A stretch of 64,000 nucleotides of DNA from Pimelobacter simplex (lineage in GTDB: Bacteria > Actinomycetota > Actinomycetes > Propionibacteriales > Nocardioidaceae). The notes under the pieces were generated by a model. The model made no database searches, was not told the origin of the DNA, and saw nothing but the letters and a program-made list of their open reading frames with translations. Each line of letters begins with the position of its first letter. Position 1 is the stretch's first letter. Location: positions 1,032,479-1,096,478 of the forward strand of contig NZ_FOUK01000001.1 in the NCBI RefSeq assembly GCF_900114845.1, given 5' to 3'. Positions 39,401 through 48,408 of this stretch are shown in pieces. Made by a program: the position numbers and the translations under genes.

Positions 39401-42400
39401 GTCGCGCCGACCGATCCCGTCTTCGTGCCGCCCGTCGGCACCGACGCGGGGGACTACCCGACGGCGACCTGGACCCTGGTGGGTCACAACGGCTCGACCG
39501 CGCGGGCGTCGTACGTCCGGCTGACGGACCCGGCCGCGTGCACCGACACGACGCTGACGGGCTGCCAGAGCAGCGCGGACGCGGCGGGTGCCACGGCGGA
39601 CCCGTTCGACGTGGACGCCGACCTGCTCACCGACCCGTCGCGCCCGAACCCGTTCGAGCGCTTCGACCTGACCGGGGTGACCATCAGCGCGTCGCGTCCG
39701 GCCCAGGTGGACCTCGCGGCCAGCACCGTCTGGCTGCTGCGGTACGACGCGGCGACGGGCGACTACTCCACGGAGCAGACCACGGCGGCCGCGGTCAACG
39801 CGGGCGTCACCGCCCCGGGCACGGTCGTCGGCATCAGCGTGACCTTCCAGGCCGCCGACCCGGCGACCAGCGGCGGCACGATCACGCAGGACAACAACCT
39901 CAGCATCGCGCTGAGCACGCGCCTGCGGCCGACCCTGCGGAGCACCGGTGCGAACCAGGTGCTGCGTGCGGGCGAGAACCTCGACGTCGTGAACCGCGTG
40001 TTCGCGCAGTCGTACGACCCCATCGCCGGGGTCGGGGTCAAGACCGGTGACGTCGCGGACGCGACGCTGCGGCTGACCGGCGGCCTGGTGAACGTGGCGC
40101 CGAGCAAGACGATCACGCCGGCCCGGATCAACCAGCCGAAGCCGGACGTCCCGGTCACGGTGACGATCGGGGCGAACCAGGGCTCGTCCCCGCGCAGCAC
40201 GCTGTCCCCGCAGCGGGTGACGATCGAGGACCAGGCCGACTCCGCGGACTTCTGGAACACCTTCCGGTTCACCGGCTTCACGAGCTTCCTGCGGCCCGCG
40301 AACGTCGACCGGATCCAGATCGACGCCTGGGACGGCACGCAGTGGCTGATCGGCACGCCGGCCGACCAGCCGGCCCTGCCCGTCGGCATCACGGCGGCCG
40401 ACGTCCAGGGGCTCCGGCTCACCTACAGCCGCGCCGACGACAAGCTGTTCTCGGCGACCGTCCCGGCGCCGAACTGGGCGGTCTCCGCGACGTTCGGGGT
40501 CCGGCTGCGGGAGACGTACCGCGACTCGGGCGACCCCGTCCGCTTCGACGGCACGATCACCAACACGCAGTCGTCGTCCACCTCGCGGCCCGACGGCAAC
40601 GACGCCGGTCCGGTCGACGCCGACGCGTCGATCGAGCTGTCGCCCGGCACCCGGGAGATCGCGGTCCGCAAGCTGACCAACGACGGCAACCGGCTCGCGT
40701 CGGTCGGCGAGGCGGTCCCGTTCGACCTGACGGTCGAGAACACGGGCACCGGCTGGCTGACGCTCAGCGAGCTGCGCGACGTCCTGCCGCCGCAGCTGCT
40801 CTACACGGGCACGCCGGCGCCGGAGTTCAGCACGTCGACCGGCGGCACGCTCTCGGACCAGGTGACGGTGACCCCGGGGACGGGTGAGCTGACGTTCACC
40901 TGGCCCCAGGGCGGCCGGCAGATGCAGCCCGGCGAGGTCTTCAAGATCCGGCTGCACCTCGAGCTGCAGCCCGGTCTGGGCACGGGCCAGACGGCGCTCA
41001 ACACCATCACGGCCCGTACCGAGGAGACGCTCACCAGCTGCCGCAACCGGGTCGCCAACGGTCCGCTCACCGACGACTGGAACCAGGACGCGCGCACCTG
41101 CGGCACGACCGACTACGTCGGCACCGTCGCCGGGCCGAACCTGTACACGGTCAAGGGTGTGCGCGGCTCGCTGCCCGGTGCGTCCGCGCCGGACAACCCG
41201 GCCGTGGTGTGCACGCCGTCGCTGCAGGTCACCGGTGGCGCGTACTACCGCTCGCCCTGCGTCGCCAACAGCGAGGTCGACGGCACCGACGACTGGGTCC
41301 TGCACAGCATGAACGTGGGCACGGTCAACATCGACGAGATGACGGTCTTCGACCAGCTCCCGGTCCGCGGCGACCGGCAGCTCGTCTCCGGCAGCGCGCG
41401 CGGCTCGGCGTTCCGGCCGCAGCTGGTGGGGGCACCGCTCGTCACGGCACCGGCCGGGACGACGACGCGGGTCGAGGTCACCACCGGTGCCGGCGTCTGC
41501 GTCGGCACCTGGACCAACCTGGCCACCCAGCCGGTCTGCGAGCAGAACGGCGAGGTGTGGACGCAGGCCGATGCCGGCACGAACTGGTCGCAGGTGACCG
41601 GTCTGCGGGTCAAGCTCGACTTCCGCAGCACCCCGGACCAGTCGCTGCGCGCGGGCCAGGCGGTGGACGTCACCTTCTCGACGACCAACGTCCTCGCCTC
41701 CGACGCCGACGCCAGCGGCGTGCGCCGCACGGTGCCGGCCGACGACCTGATCGCCTGGAACCAGCACGGCATCAAGTTCAAGTACAGCGGTGTCGCCATG
41801 TTCCGCCAGATCGCCCCCAACCGGGTCGGCGTGCACCTGCACACCGGCAAGGCGGGCATCCTCAAGGCGATCACCGGTCCGGCGGCGGCCTACGCCCCGG
41901 ACGAGGTCAAGGTCGAGGTGGCCTGCGAGGCGGGCGGCGTGCCGCTCGACATCCAGCCCACCCCGGTGCTCACGCTGCGCCGGGCGACGGACTGGAAGGC
42001 CGTGGTGAACGCGGTCCCGATCAGTGCCAACGGCAGCAGCTGCACGTTCACCGAGCAGGGTCCGGTCGGGGAGTACGGCGAGACGTCGCGCTCCGGTACG
42101 CCGGTCACGGTCGACGTCGAGGACGTCGCGGACCCGGCCGACGTGCCGACCGGGACGATCACGAACGACTACCAGTTCACCGGTCTGTCGGTGACCAAGC
42201 GGGTCGACACGCAGGCGAGCGGCACCACCTTCGGTCCGTTCACCTTCACCCTGGCCTGCACGGCGGCCGGCTCGGGCAAGGACGTCACCTTCGACGGTGC
42301 CGGCACCACCGAGCTGTCGTTCACGCTGCGCGCCGACGAGACCTTCACCGCCCCGGCGGACCGGATCCCGGTGGGTGCCACCTGCACCCTCACCGAGACC

Positions 42401-43372
42401 GACCGCTGGTTCGCCGACCAGGTCGTCGTCACCGGTGACGGGGTCGTCGACAACGGCGACGGCTCGGCGGTCGTGACGCCCGGGGTGGACCCGGCCGAGG
42501 TCGAGGTGACCAACGCCTACGACGCCGGCACGGTGCGGCTCGAGAAGACCGTCGACGGCGACGGCGCCGCCGCCTGGGGCACGGGCACGTTCGAGTTCGG
42601 CGTGCGCTGCACCTACCGCGGCCAGACGGCGTACGACGACACGGTGCGCCTGCGCGCCGGCGGGACGAGCACGCTCGGCCCGTTCGCCGTCGGCACGTCC
42701 TGCACGGTCGAGGAGACCGGCACCGCCGGTGCGACGACCAGCGTGCTCGACCCGGCCGACGGCGTCGTCGAGGTGCCGGCGCCCGACCAGCAGGGCGGCC
42801 TGAGCGAGGTCACGCTCCACGCGACGAACACGTTCGCGCTGACCTCGCTGGACGTGACCAAGGAGGTCGTCGGCGACACCACCGTCGCCGGCGCCAAGGG
42901 TCCGTTCCGGGTGCGCCTCGTGTGCACCTGGCTCGTCGCCGGCCAGCGCGTCGGCTTCGACGTGCCGGGCGGTGCCGAGCGGGTCCTCTCGCGCGGCAAC
43001 GGCTACCGGGCGTCGTACCAGGGCCTGCCGTCGAGCGCGGCCTGCGAGCTCACCGAGTTCGACCACGGCGGCGCATCCCGCACCACGATGCACGCCGACG
43101 TGGCCGGCCGGAAGGTGAGCGAGCGCAGCCGCAGCACGTCGGTCGACCTCGGGACGACGAGCGGCCCCGGCCAGGCGTCGGTGCGGGTCGTCAACCGGTT
43201 CGACGCCGTCGGCGGCGAGGGCGACGGCCAGGGCGGCAAGGACGGCAAGGGCGGCGACCTGCCGGCCACCGGTGCGCCGTACCAGCCGTGGCACGTGTTC
43301 CTCGGCCTCGCCCTGCTCCTCGCGGGCGCGGGCGCCGTGGTCGCGGGTCGCCGTCGTAGGACGGTGTCCTAG
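36409..43372 (+). CDS. Giant LPXTG-anchored surface protein, interrupted by a one-base frameshift
   Basis: Read through one frameshift, this encodes about 2,320 residues. A signal peptide is present (RRWAVGALTLLVAIISVLAA, cleavage near AQAAA). A series of DUF11/isopeptide-type Ig-like domains follows, each opening with a similar strand (VDVTKGWTPG, TSLIKTVRPS, VAVAKSVAPT, VAPSKTITPA, IAVRKLTNDG). About four DUF5979-like domains lie near the end (GLSVTKRVD, GTVRLEKTVDG, SLDVTKEVVGD). It ends with a glycine/lysine linker, LPATG at about residues 2284-2288, a membrane helix and RRRR: a sortase signal. The first frame runs from ATG 36409 (SD GGAGGG) to about 37238. A G7 run shifts the homology to the next frame up to 43372. 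No sortase gene is in the window. As assembled, only about 278 correct residues would be made. Confidence 0.85.
37238..37244 (+). other. G7 homopolymer at frameshift
   Basis: Seven consecutive G residues sit exactly where the giant protein changes frame. With six Gs the reading continues smoothly as CDTVRGDAYVRSGG. With seven, translation runs out of frame to a stop at 38157. The tract could be a phase-variable switch, a slippage site, a true mutation or a sequencing error. Confidence 0.9.
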
Positions 43373-43375
43373 GCT
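43370..43375 (+). promoter_or_regulatory. Leaderless -10 box (TAGGCT)
   Basis: TAGGCT overlaps the TAG stop of the giant surface protein and ends 7 nt before the isochorismate synthase ATG. The spacing suits a leaderless transcript, so this gene need not depend on the surface-protein promoter. Confidence 0.5.
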
Positions 43376-43382
43376 AGGAGCC

Positions 43383-44525
43383 ATGGCGCGGGACCCGATC
43401 ACCCCCGCCGCACTCGCGACGCGGCCGATGCTCTTCGCCTCCGGCGAAGAGGCCTACGTCGCGAGTGCGGTGCGGCGCACCGTCGAGACGCCCGACGGCG
43501 CCGACCCGGCCTGGGCCGACGGCGTCGTCGCGGCGCTCGAGCCGGGGGAGCGGGCCCTGTGCGCGCTCTCCTTCGCCGCGGGCGCGCCCGCGCTGGCCCA
43601 CCTCGTGGTCGGCTCGGAGCACGCGCTGCAGCGGCCTCCGCACGACGCGAGCGTGCAGCGCACCTACGAGGTGACCGAGTTCCCGACCGCCGACGCCTAC
43701 GCCGGCATGGTCGAGGCCGCGCTGGCCAAGATCGCCACCGGCGCGCTCCACAAGGTCGTCCTCGGCCGCTGCCTCGACGTCGTGAGCACGCCGCCGCTGG
43801 TGCCGGCCGAGATCATCGACCGGCTGCTCACCACGCGCCCGGGGCGCTACGTGTTCAGCGTGCCGCTCGTGCCGGGCACCGACGCCGGCCCGCCGAGCGA
43901 CGGACCGATCCTGGTCGGCGCCAGCCCCGAGCTCCTGGTGCGTCGCGAGGGCCTGAGCATCTCGTGCACGCCGCTGGCCGGCTCGGTGCCGCGCTCGGCC
44001 GATCCCGACGAGGACGCCCGCCGGGCCGAGGGCCTGCGCCAGTCGGCCAAGGACCTGGCCGAGCACGCCTTCGTCGTCGAGGCGATCGTGCACGCCCTCA
44101 AGGAGGTGTGCGTCGAGATCGAGTACCCGGCCACGCCCGAGCTCCTCTCCACCGACACGGTCTGGCACCTCGCCACCCCCATCCGGGCCCGTCTCGCCGA
44201 CGGGGTCGACGGGCCGAGCGCGCTGCGCCTGGCCCAGCTGCTGCACCCCACGCCGGCGGTGGGCGGCGTGCCGACGGCGGCGGCCAACGCCGTCATCGCC
44301 GACCTCGAGGGCGACCTGCGCGACTGGTTCGCGGGCTGCGTCGGCTGGGTCGACGGCCGCGGCGACGGCGAGTTCGCCGTCACCATCCGGGCCGCCGTCA
44401 TGGACGGCCCGCGCCTGCGGCTCTTCGCCGGCGCCGGCATCGTGGCCGGCTCCGAGCCCGCCTCCGAGGTGCGCGAGACGGGCGCGAAGCTCGCCACGAT
44501 GGCCCGGGTCACCGGCCTGCCCTGA
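43383..44525 (+). CDS. Isochorismate synthase
   Basis: The 380-residue chorismate-binding enzyme converts chorismate to isochorismate. Family motifs are LHKVVLGRCLDV, SCTPLAGSVPR, WHLATPIRARL and LLHPTPAVGGVPTAA, with the usual C-terminal FAGAGIVAGSEPASE. This pattern fits the EntC/DhbC/MenF group rather than anthranilate synthase. Products feed menaquinone or catecholate siderophores, but neither pathway has other genes in this window. Neighbours are unrelated, so it is probably monocistronic. ATG 43383 was chosen over an upstream in-frame start inside the surface-protein gene. Confidence 0.88.
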   Translation: MARDPITPAALATRPMLFASGEEAYVASAVRRTVETPDGADPAWADGVVAALEPGERALCALSFAAGAPALAHLVVGSEHALQRPPHDASVQRTYEVTEFPTADAYAGMVEAALAKIATGALHKVVLGRCLDVVSTPPLVPAEIIDRLLTTRPGRYVFSVPLVPGTDAGPPSDGPILVGASPELLVRREGLSISCTPLAGSVPRSADPDEDARRAEGLRQSAKDLAEHAFVVEAIVHALKEVCVEIEYPATPELLSTDTVWHLATPIRARLADGVDGPSALRLAQLLHPTPAVGGVPTAAANAVIADLEGDLRDWFAGCVGWVDGRGDGEFAVTIRAAVMDGPRLRLFAGAGIVAGSEPASEVRETGAKLATMARVTGLP

Positions 44526-44539
44526 GGTCGTGATTGGAC

Positions 44540-44562
44540 CCTCGCGCGCCGGGCGTGCGAGG
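44540..44562 (+). terminator. Hairpin after isochorismate synthase
   Basis: CCTCGCGCGC pairs with GCGTGCGAGG around a CGG loop, a 10-bp stem with one G-U pair. It starts 15 nt after the stop codon and precedes the riboswitch. There is no T-run, so terminator strength is uncertain. Confidence 0.6.
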
Positions 44563-44573
44563 ATTCCGCGCAC

Positions 44574-44687
44574 CAGGGGGGAGTACTCCTTCGCTGCGGG
44601 CTCGTCATCACGAGCGGTCGAAGTCGCCCGCTCCGGTCCCGTAGGCTGCACACGGCGCCTCACGCGTCGGCAGCGGAAGAGACCTCG
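44574..44687 (+). promoter_or_regulatory. yybP-ykoY-type manganese riboswitch upstream of terC
   Basis: The leader contains GGGGGGAGTA at the 5' side (44576-44585), a central CTCGTCA-TCACGAG element (44601-44616) and a 3' GCGGAAGAGACCTC (44672-44685). These match the order of conserved boxes in yybP-ykoY RNAs (GGGGAGUAG, GUCGUCA, AGCAAGACC). This class binds Mn2+ and often controls TerC-family exporters. It ends about 40 nt before the terC ATG, so control may act on translation or by a downstream fold. I matched by eye, without a covariance model. Confidence 0.75.
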
Positions 44688-44727
44688 GGCGATCTGTCGA
44701 CGCATCCGCCCCTGAAGGGACACCTCT

Positions 44728-45783
44728 ATGGACGTGACCACCCTGGAATGGACGATCACCATCTTGGTGACCGTCGGAGTCCTCCTGTTCGACGTGTTCG
44801 TGATCGCTCGCGATCCGCACGAGCCCTCGATGAAGGAGTGCGCGATCGCGCTCTCCGTCTACGTCGGCGCAGCCGTGGCCTTCGGCGTGTTCATCCTCGT
44901 CCACCACGGGCACGACTACGGCATCCAGTTCTACACGGGCTGGCTGACCGAGTACTCGCTCTCGATCGACAACCTCTTCGTCTTCATCATCCTGATGTCG
45001 GCGCTCAAGGTGCCCCGCAAGTACCAGCAGGAGGCGCTGCTCGTCGGCATCGTGCTCGCGCTCGTCTTCCGCGGCATCTTCATCGCCCTCGGCTACGCGC
45101 TGATCGAGAACTTCAGCTGGATCTTCTACGCCTTCGGCGCCTTCCTGGTCTACACCGCCGTCAAGCTGGTCAAGTCCTACGGCGCCCACGAGGACGAGCA
45201 CCCCGAGGACAACGCGATCGTCGCCTTCACCCGGCGCCGGATGCGGGTCGGCGAGAGCTGGCACGGCCTCAAGCTCTGGTACCACGAGAACGGCGTCCGC
45301 TTCGTCTCGCCGATGCTCATCGTGATCATCGCGCTCGGCGTCACCGACATCCTGTTCGCGCTCGACTCGATCCCGGCGATCTTCGGCATCACCCAGGAGC
45401 CCTACCTGGTCTTCACCGCGAACGTCTTCGCGCTGATGGGCCTGCGCCAGCTGTACTTCCTGCTCGGCGGCCTCCTGCAGAAGCTCGTCTACCTCTCGCT
45501 CGGCCTGGCCTTCATCCTCGCCTTCATCGGCGTCAAGCTGGTCCTGCACGCCCTGCACGAGAACGAGTTGCCGTTCATCAACGGCGGTGAGCACGTCGCC
45601 GTCTGGGACATCCCGTCGCTGTTCAGCCTCGGCGTGATCATCGTGACGCTGGTCGTCACCGCCGTCGCCAGCCTCTGGAAGACCTCGCGCGACAGCGCCG
45701 GCGACGACCACGTCCCGGACCACGCGGTCGCGCCGCGCGACCCCGCGGACGTCGACGACACCGCCGGTCCCGACTGGCGCTGA
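44728..45783 (+). CDS. TerC family integral membrane protein
   Basis: The 351-residue protein has about nine membrane helices. TEYSLSIDNLFVFIILMSA and GVTDILFALDSIPAIFGIT are the two TerC signatures with the metal-binding aspartates. The charged tail is cytoplasmic. TerC/Alx/MeeF proteins export manganese, probably to metallate secreted enzymes, and the yybP-ykoY-like leader upstream supports that role over tellurite resistance. ATG 44728 was chosen as the first methionine before helix 1. Confidence 0.93.
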   Translation: MDVTTLEWTITILVTVGVLLFDVFVIARDPHEPSMKECAIALSVYVGAAVAFGVFILVHHGHDYGIQFYTGWLTEYSLSIDNLFVFIILMSALKVPRKYQQEALLVGIVLALVFRGIFIALGYALIENFSWIFYAFGAFLVYTAVKLVKSYGAHEDEHPEDNAIVAFTRRRMRVGESWHGLKLWYHENGVRFVSPMLIVIIALGVTDILFALDSIPAIFGITQEPYLVFTANVFALMGLRQLYFLLGGLLQKLVYLSLGLAFILAFIGVKLVLHALHENELPFINGGEHVAVWDIPSLFSLGVIIVTLVVTAVASLWKTSRDSAGDDHVPDHAVAPRDPADVDDTAGPDWR

Positions 45784-45850
45784 CCGGTTGCTGGCGGGGC
45801 GCGGATCCCGCGGGTTCGGCGGGCGTTCTTCCCGGGTAGGGAGCGGGGGC

Positions 45851-45876
45851 GTCACGATGCCTTAGGGTTTCGTGAC
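45851..45876 (+). promoter_or_regulatory. Inverted repeat flanking the -10 box of the FHA-ABC gene
   Basis: GTCACG (45851-45856) and CGTGAC (45871-45876) flank a TAGGGT box at 45863-45868. The arms extend with one mismatch to nine bases. A dimeric regulator bound here would occlude the promoter. The transcription start would be near 45875, which argues for the downstream GTG 45911 as the start codon. Confidence 0.45.
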
Positions 45877-45910
45877 GTCATCCGCTCCCGACCGACCGAG
45901 GACTCAACGC

Positions 45911-48337
45911 GTGGACCGACTCCAGGTGCAGTGGGCCGGACAGACCCGGACCTTCGACGGACCGCGGGTCGTGATCGGGCGCGAGCTCGACTGCGACGTC
46001 CCGGTCAGCGACGCCCGCGCCTCCCGCCACCACGCCTTCCTCCAGATCGAGGACGGCGGCTGGGTGGTCGTCGACGCCAGCAGCAACGGGACCTTCGTCT
46101 CCGGGCAGCGGATCACCCGGCTCCCGCTGGGCGGTGCCCCGGTCAGCCTGCACCTCGGCGGCCCGGTCGGCGAGCCGGTCGTGGTCAGCGTGCTGATGAC
46201 GGCGGCACCACCGCCCGCCCCGGTCCCGCCCGCGCCGGTCCCGCCCGCGCCGTCCTCGCGCCCGGTGCCGGCCCCGACCGGCGAGTTCTGGAAGAACCTC
46301 CCGCCGCCGCAGGTCCCCGCCAGCGGCGCCCCGGTCGACGCGTGGCGCCCGGCCGGCGTGGTGCCGCCGGGACAGCTGCCGCACGGGCACTCCATCGTGC
46401 TGCCCCAGCAGCTGCAGGCCGGCCGCTCGCTCACCATCGGGCGCGAGCACTCCAACGACGTCGTCCTCGACGACGCGCTCGTCAGCCGGCACCACGCCCG
46501 GCTCGACCCGGCGACGACGTCCTCGCTCGCGGTGCTGCACGACCTCGGCTCGTTCAACGGCACCTTCGTCAACGGCGCGCGGGTCCAGGGCGCCGTCCCG
46601 CTGCAGGTCGGCTCCGAGGTCATCTTCGGCAACCAGACCTTCCGCTGGGACGGCCTGCAGCTCATCGCCTCGGCCACCGCCCACGAGTTCACGCTCTACG
46701 CCGACGGGCTCACCCAGGTCGTGGGCGGCGGCAAGCGGCTGATCGAGAACATCTCGTTCAAGCTCGAGCCGCGCAGCCTCACCGCTGTCATCGGACCCTC
46801 GGGCGCCGGCAAGTCGACGCTGCTCGGCGCGCTCACCGGCCTCAAGCCGGCCAGCCACGGACGGGTGATCTGGCAGGGCCACGACCTCTACCAGCACTAC
46901 GACCAGCTGCGCTTCCAGATCGGGCTCGTCCCGCAGCAGGACATCCTGCACCCCCAGCTCAAGGTCAAGCAGGGCCTGCGCTTCGCGGCCCAGCTCCGGC
47001 TGCCGCCCGACACCACCGCGCAGGAGTGGGACGCGCGCGTCGACCACGTCGCCAACCAGCTCCAGCTCCAGCAGCGGATGGACAACCGGATCGGCACCCA
47101 GCTCTCCGGCGGGCAGCGCAAGCGCGTCTCGATCGCCACCGAGCTGCTCACCGCGCCGCCGCTGCTCTTCCTCGACGAGCCGACGTCCGGCCTCGACCCG
47201 GGCCTCGACCTCGAGGTGATGCGCCAGCTCCGCAGCCTCGCCGACGACGGTCGCGTCGTCATGGTGGTCACCCACTCGGTGCTCGCCCTCGACGTCTGCG
47301 ACAACGTGCTCGTGCTCGCGCCCGGCGGCCGGATCGCGTACTTCGGCCCGCCCGACGGCGTCCTCACCCACTTCGGCAAGTCCAACTACCCCGAGGTCTT
47401 CGACCTGCTCGACGAGCCGGACCTCTGGCAGCGCATCCCGGTCCCGCGGCACGCGGTCGACACGTCGGCGATCGCCGGGCAGTCCTACGGCGGCGCCGTC
47501 CCGGCCCCGCCGCGGCAGTCGGTCTCGCGGCAGCTCTCGACGCTGATCAAGCGCAACCTCGCCGTCGTCCTCGCCGACAAGCTGCTGCTCGGGATGCTCG
47601 TCCTGCTGCCCCTCATCCTCGGCGGCCTCAGCCGCCTCGTCGGTGGCGGCGGCGGGCTCTCGCTCGACGAGGCCTTCGCCAACGGCGACGGCATCAAGGA
47701 GGCCCAGCAGCGCCTCACCGTGCTCATCGTCGCCGCCTGCCTGATGGGCACCGCGCTCGCGATCCGCGAGCTCGTGGGGGAGCGACCGATCTTCAAGCGT
47801 GAGTACGCCGTCGGCCTCTCGCCCGGCGTCTACTTCACGAGCAAGGTGCTCGTCCTCGGCACGGCCGCCTTCGTCCAGGGCCTGGTCGTCACCCTCATCG
47901 CCACCGTCGGCCTGCCCGGCGCCGACGGCACCCTCGGCACCTTCCGCGTCGGCCTCGCCATCGCCGGCCTCTCGTTCACCATGGCCGTCATCGGCCTGGC
48001 CCTCTCGGCCGTCGTCACCAGCACCGAGCAGACCATGCCCGCCCTCGTCGGCATGGTCATGCTCCAGCTCGTCCTCTCCGGTGCCCTCCTCGAGGTCGCC
48101 GGCCGCCCGATCCTCGAGCAGATCGCCTGGCTCTCGCCGTCCCGGTGGGGCTATGCGGCCTCCGCCTCCGCGATGGACCTCCTCCGCAACAGCGCCGGCA
48201 CCGACGACGAGGACTGGATCGCCCTCGGCGGCGGCGGCCACTACTTCATGGACCTGTTCATGATGGGCGTGCTGTGCCTGGCGGCGTACGGTGCGGGGCT
48301 CCTGCTGGTGCGCCGCAGCGCGACGTCCGACGACTGA
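45911..48337 (+). CDS. FHA-FHA-ABC transporter (ABCG-type half transporter, Rv1747-like)
   Basis: The product is 808 residues. FHA1 is near residues 5-85 (VVIGREL, SRHHAF, SSNGTF), followed by a proline-rich linker. FHA2 is near 170-255 (LTIGREHSNDV, SRHHARL, FNGTFVNG). The ABC ATPase has Walker A GPSGAGKST at 295-303, LSGGQ at 398-402 and Walker B LLFLDEP from 418. Six C-terminal helices form an ABC2 membrane domain. Domain order matches M. tuberculosis Rv1747, whose FHA domains bind phosphothreonine from Ser/Thr kinases. Start: GTG 45911 has GAGGA 8 nt upstream; GTG 45872 is an alternative but lies in the promoter. The kinase is not in the window. Confidence 0.92.
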   Translation: MDRLQVQWAGQTRTFDGPRVVIGRELDCDVPVSDARASRHHAFLQIEDGGWVVVDASSNGTFVSGQRITRLPLGGAPVSLHLGGPVGEPVVVSVLMTAAPPPAPVPPAPVPPAPSSRPVPAPTGEFWKNLPPPQVPASGAPVDAWRPAGVVPPGQLPHGHSIVLPQQLQAGRSLTIGREHSNDVVLDDALVSRHHARLDPATTSSLAVLHDLGSFNGTFVNGARVQGAVPLQVGSEVIFGNQTFRWDGLQLIASATAHEFTLYADGLTQVVGGGKRLIENISFKLEPRSLTAVIGPSGAGKSTLLGALTGLKPASHGRVIWQGHDLYQHYDQLRFQIGLVPQQDILHPQLKVKQGLRFAAQLRLPPDTTAQEWDARVDHVANQLQLQQRMDNRIGTQLSGGQRKRVSIATELLTAPPLLFLDEPTSGLDPGLDLEVMRQLRSLADDGRVVMVVTHSVLALDVCDNVLVLAPGGRIAYFGPPDGVLTHFGKSNYPEVFDLLDEPDLWQRIPVPRHAVDTSAIAGQSYGGAVPAPPRQSVSRQLSTLIKRNLAVVLADKLLLGMLVLLPLILGGLSRLVGGGGGLSLDEAFANGDGIKEAQQRLTVLIVAACLMGTALAIRELVGERPIFKREYAVGLSPGVYFTSKVLVLGTAAFVQGLVVTLIATVGLPGADGTLGTFRVGLAIAGLSFTMAVIGLALSAVVTSTEQTMPALVGMVMLQLVLSGALLEVAGRPILEQIAWLSPSRWGYAASASAMDLLRNSAGTDDEDWIALGGGGHYFMDLFMMGVLCLAAYGAGLLLVRRSATSDD

Positions 48338-48408
48338 GCGGTCCTTCGCCCGCCGGAACGTGCCCCTTCGCGGGAATGCCGGGGCCCTCGGGAGCCTTGG
48401 AACTGGCG

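Noticed and set aside
37208-43402. Antisense open frame of about 2,064 codons opposite the giant surface protein
   Set aside because: Composition is the arginine/valine/glycine bias of a GC-rich reverse strand, no known domain appears, and the plus-strand frame has clear domains and an LPXTG end.
45872-45910. GTG 45872 as start of the FHA-ABC protein
   Set aside because: It would lie at or before the predicted transcription start, while GTG 45911 has a GAGGA site at good distance and begins right at the first FHA strand.
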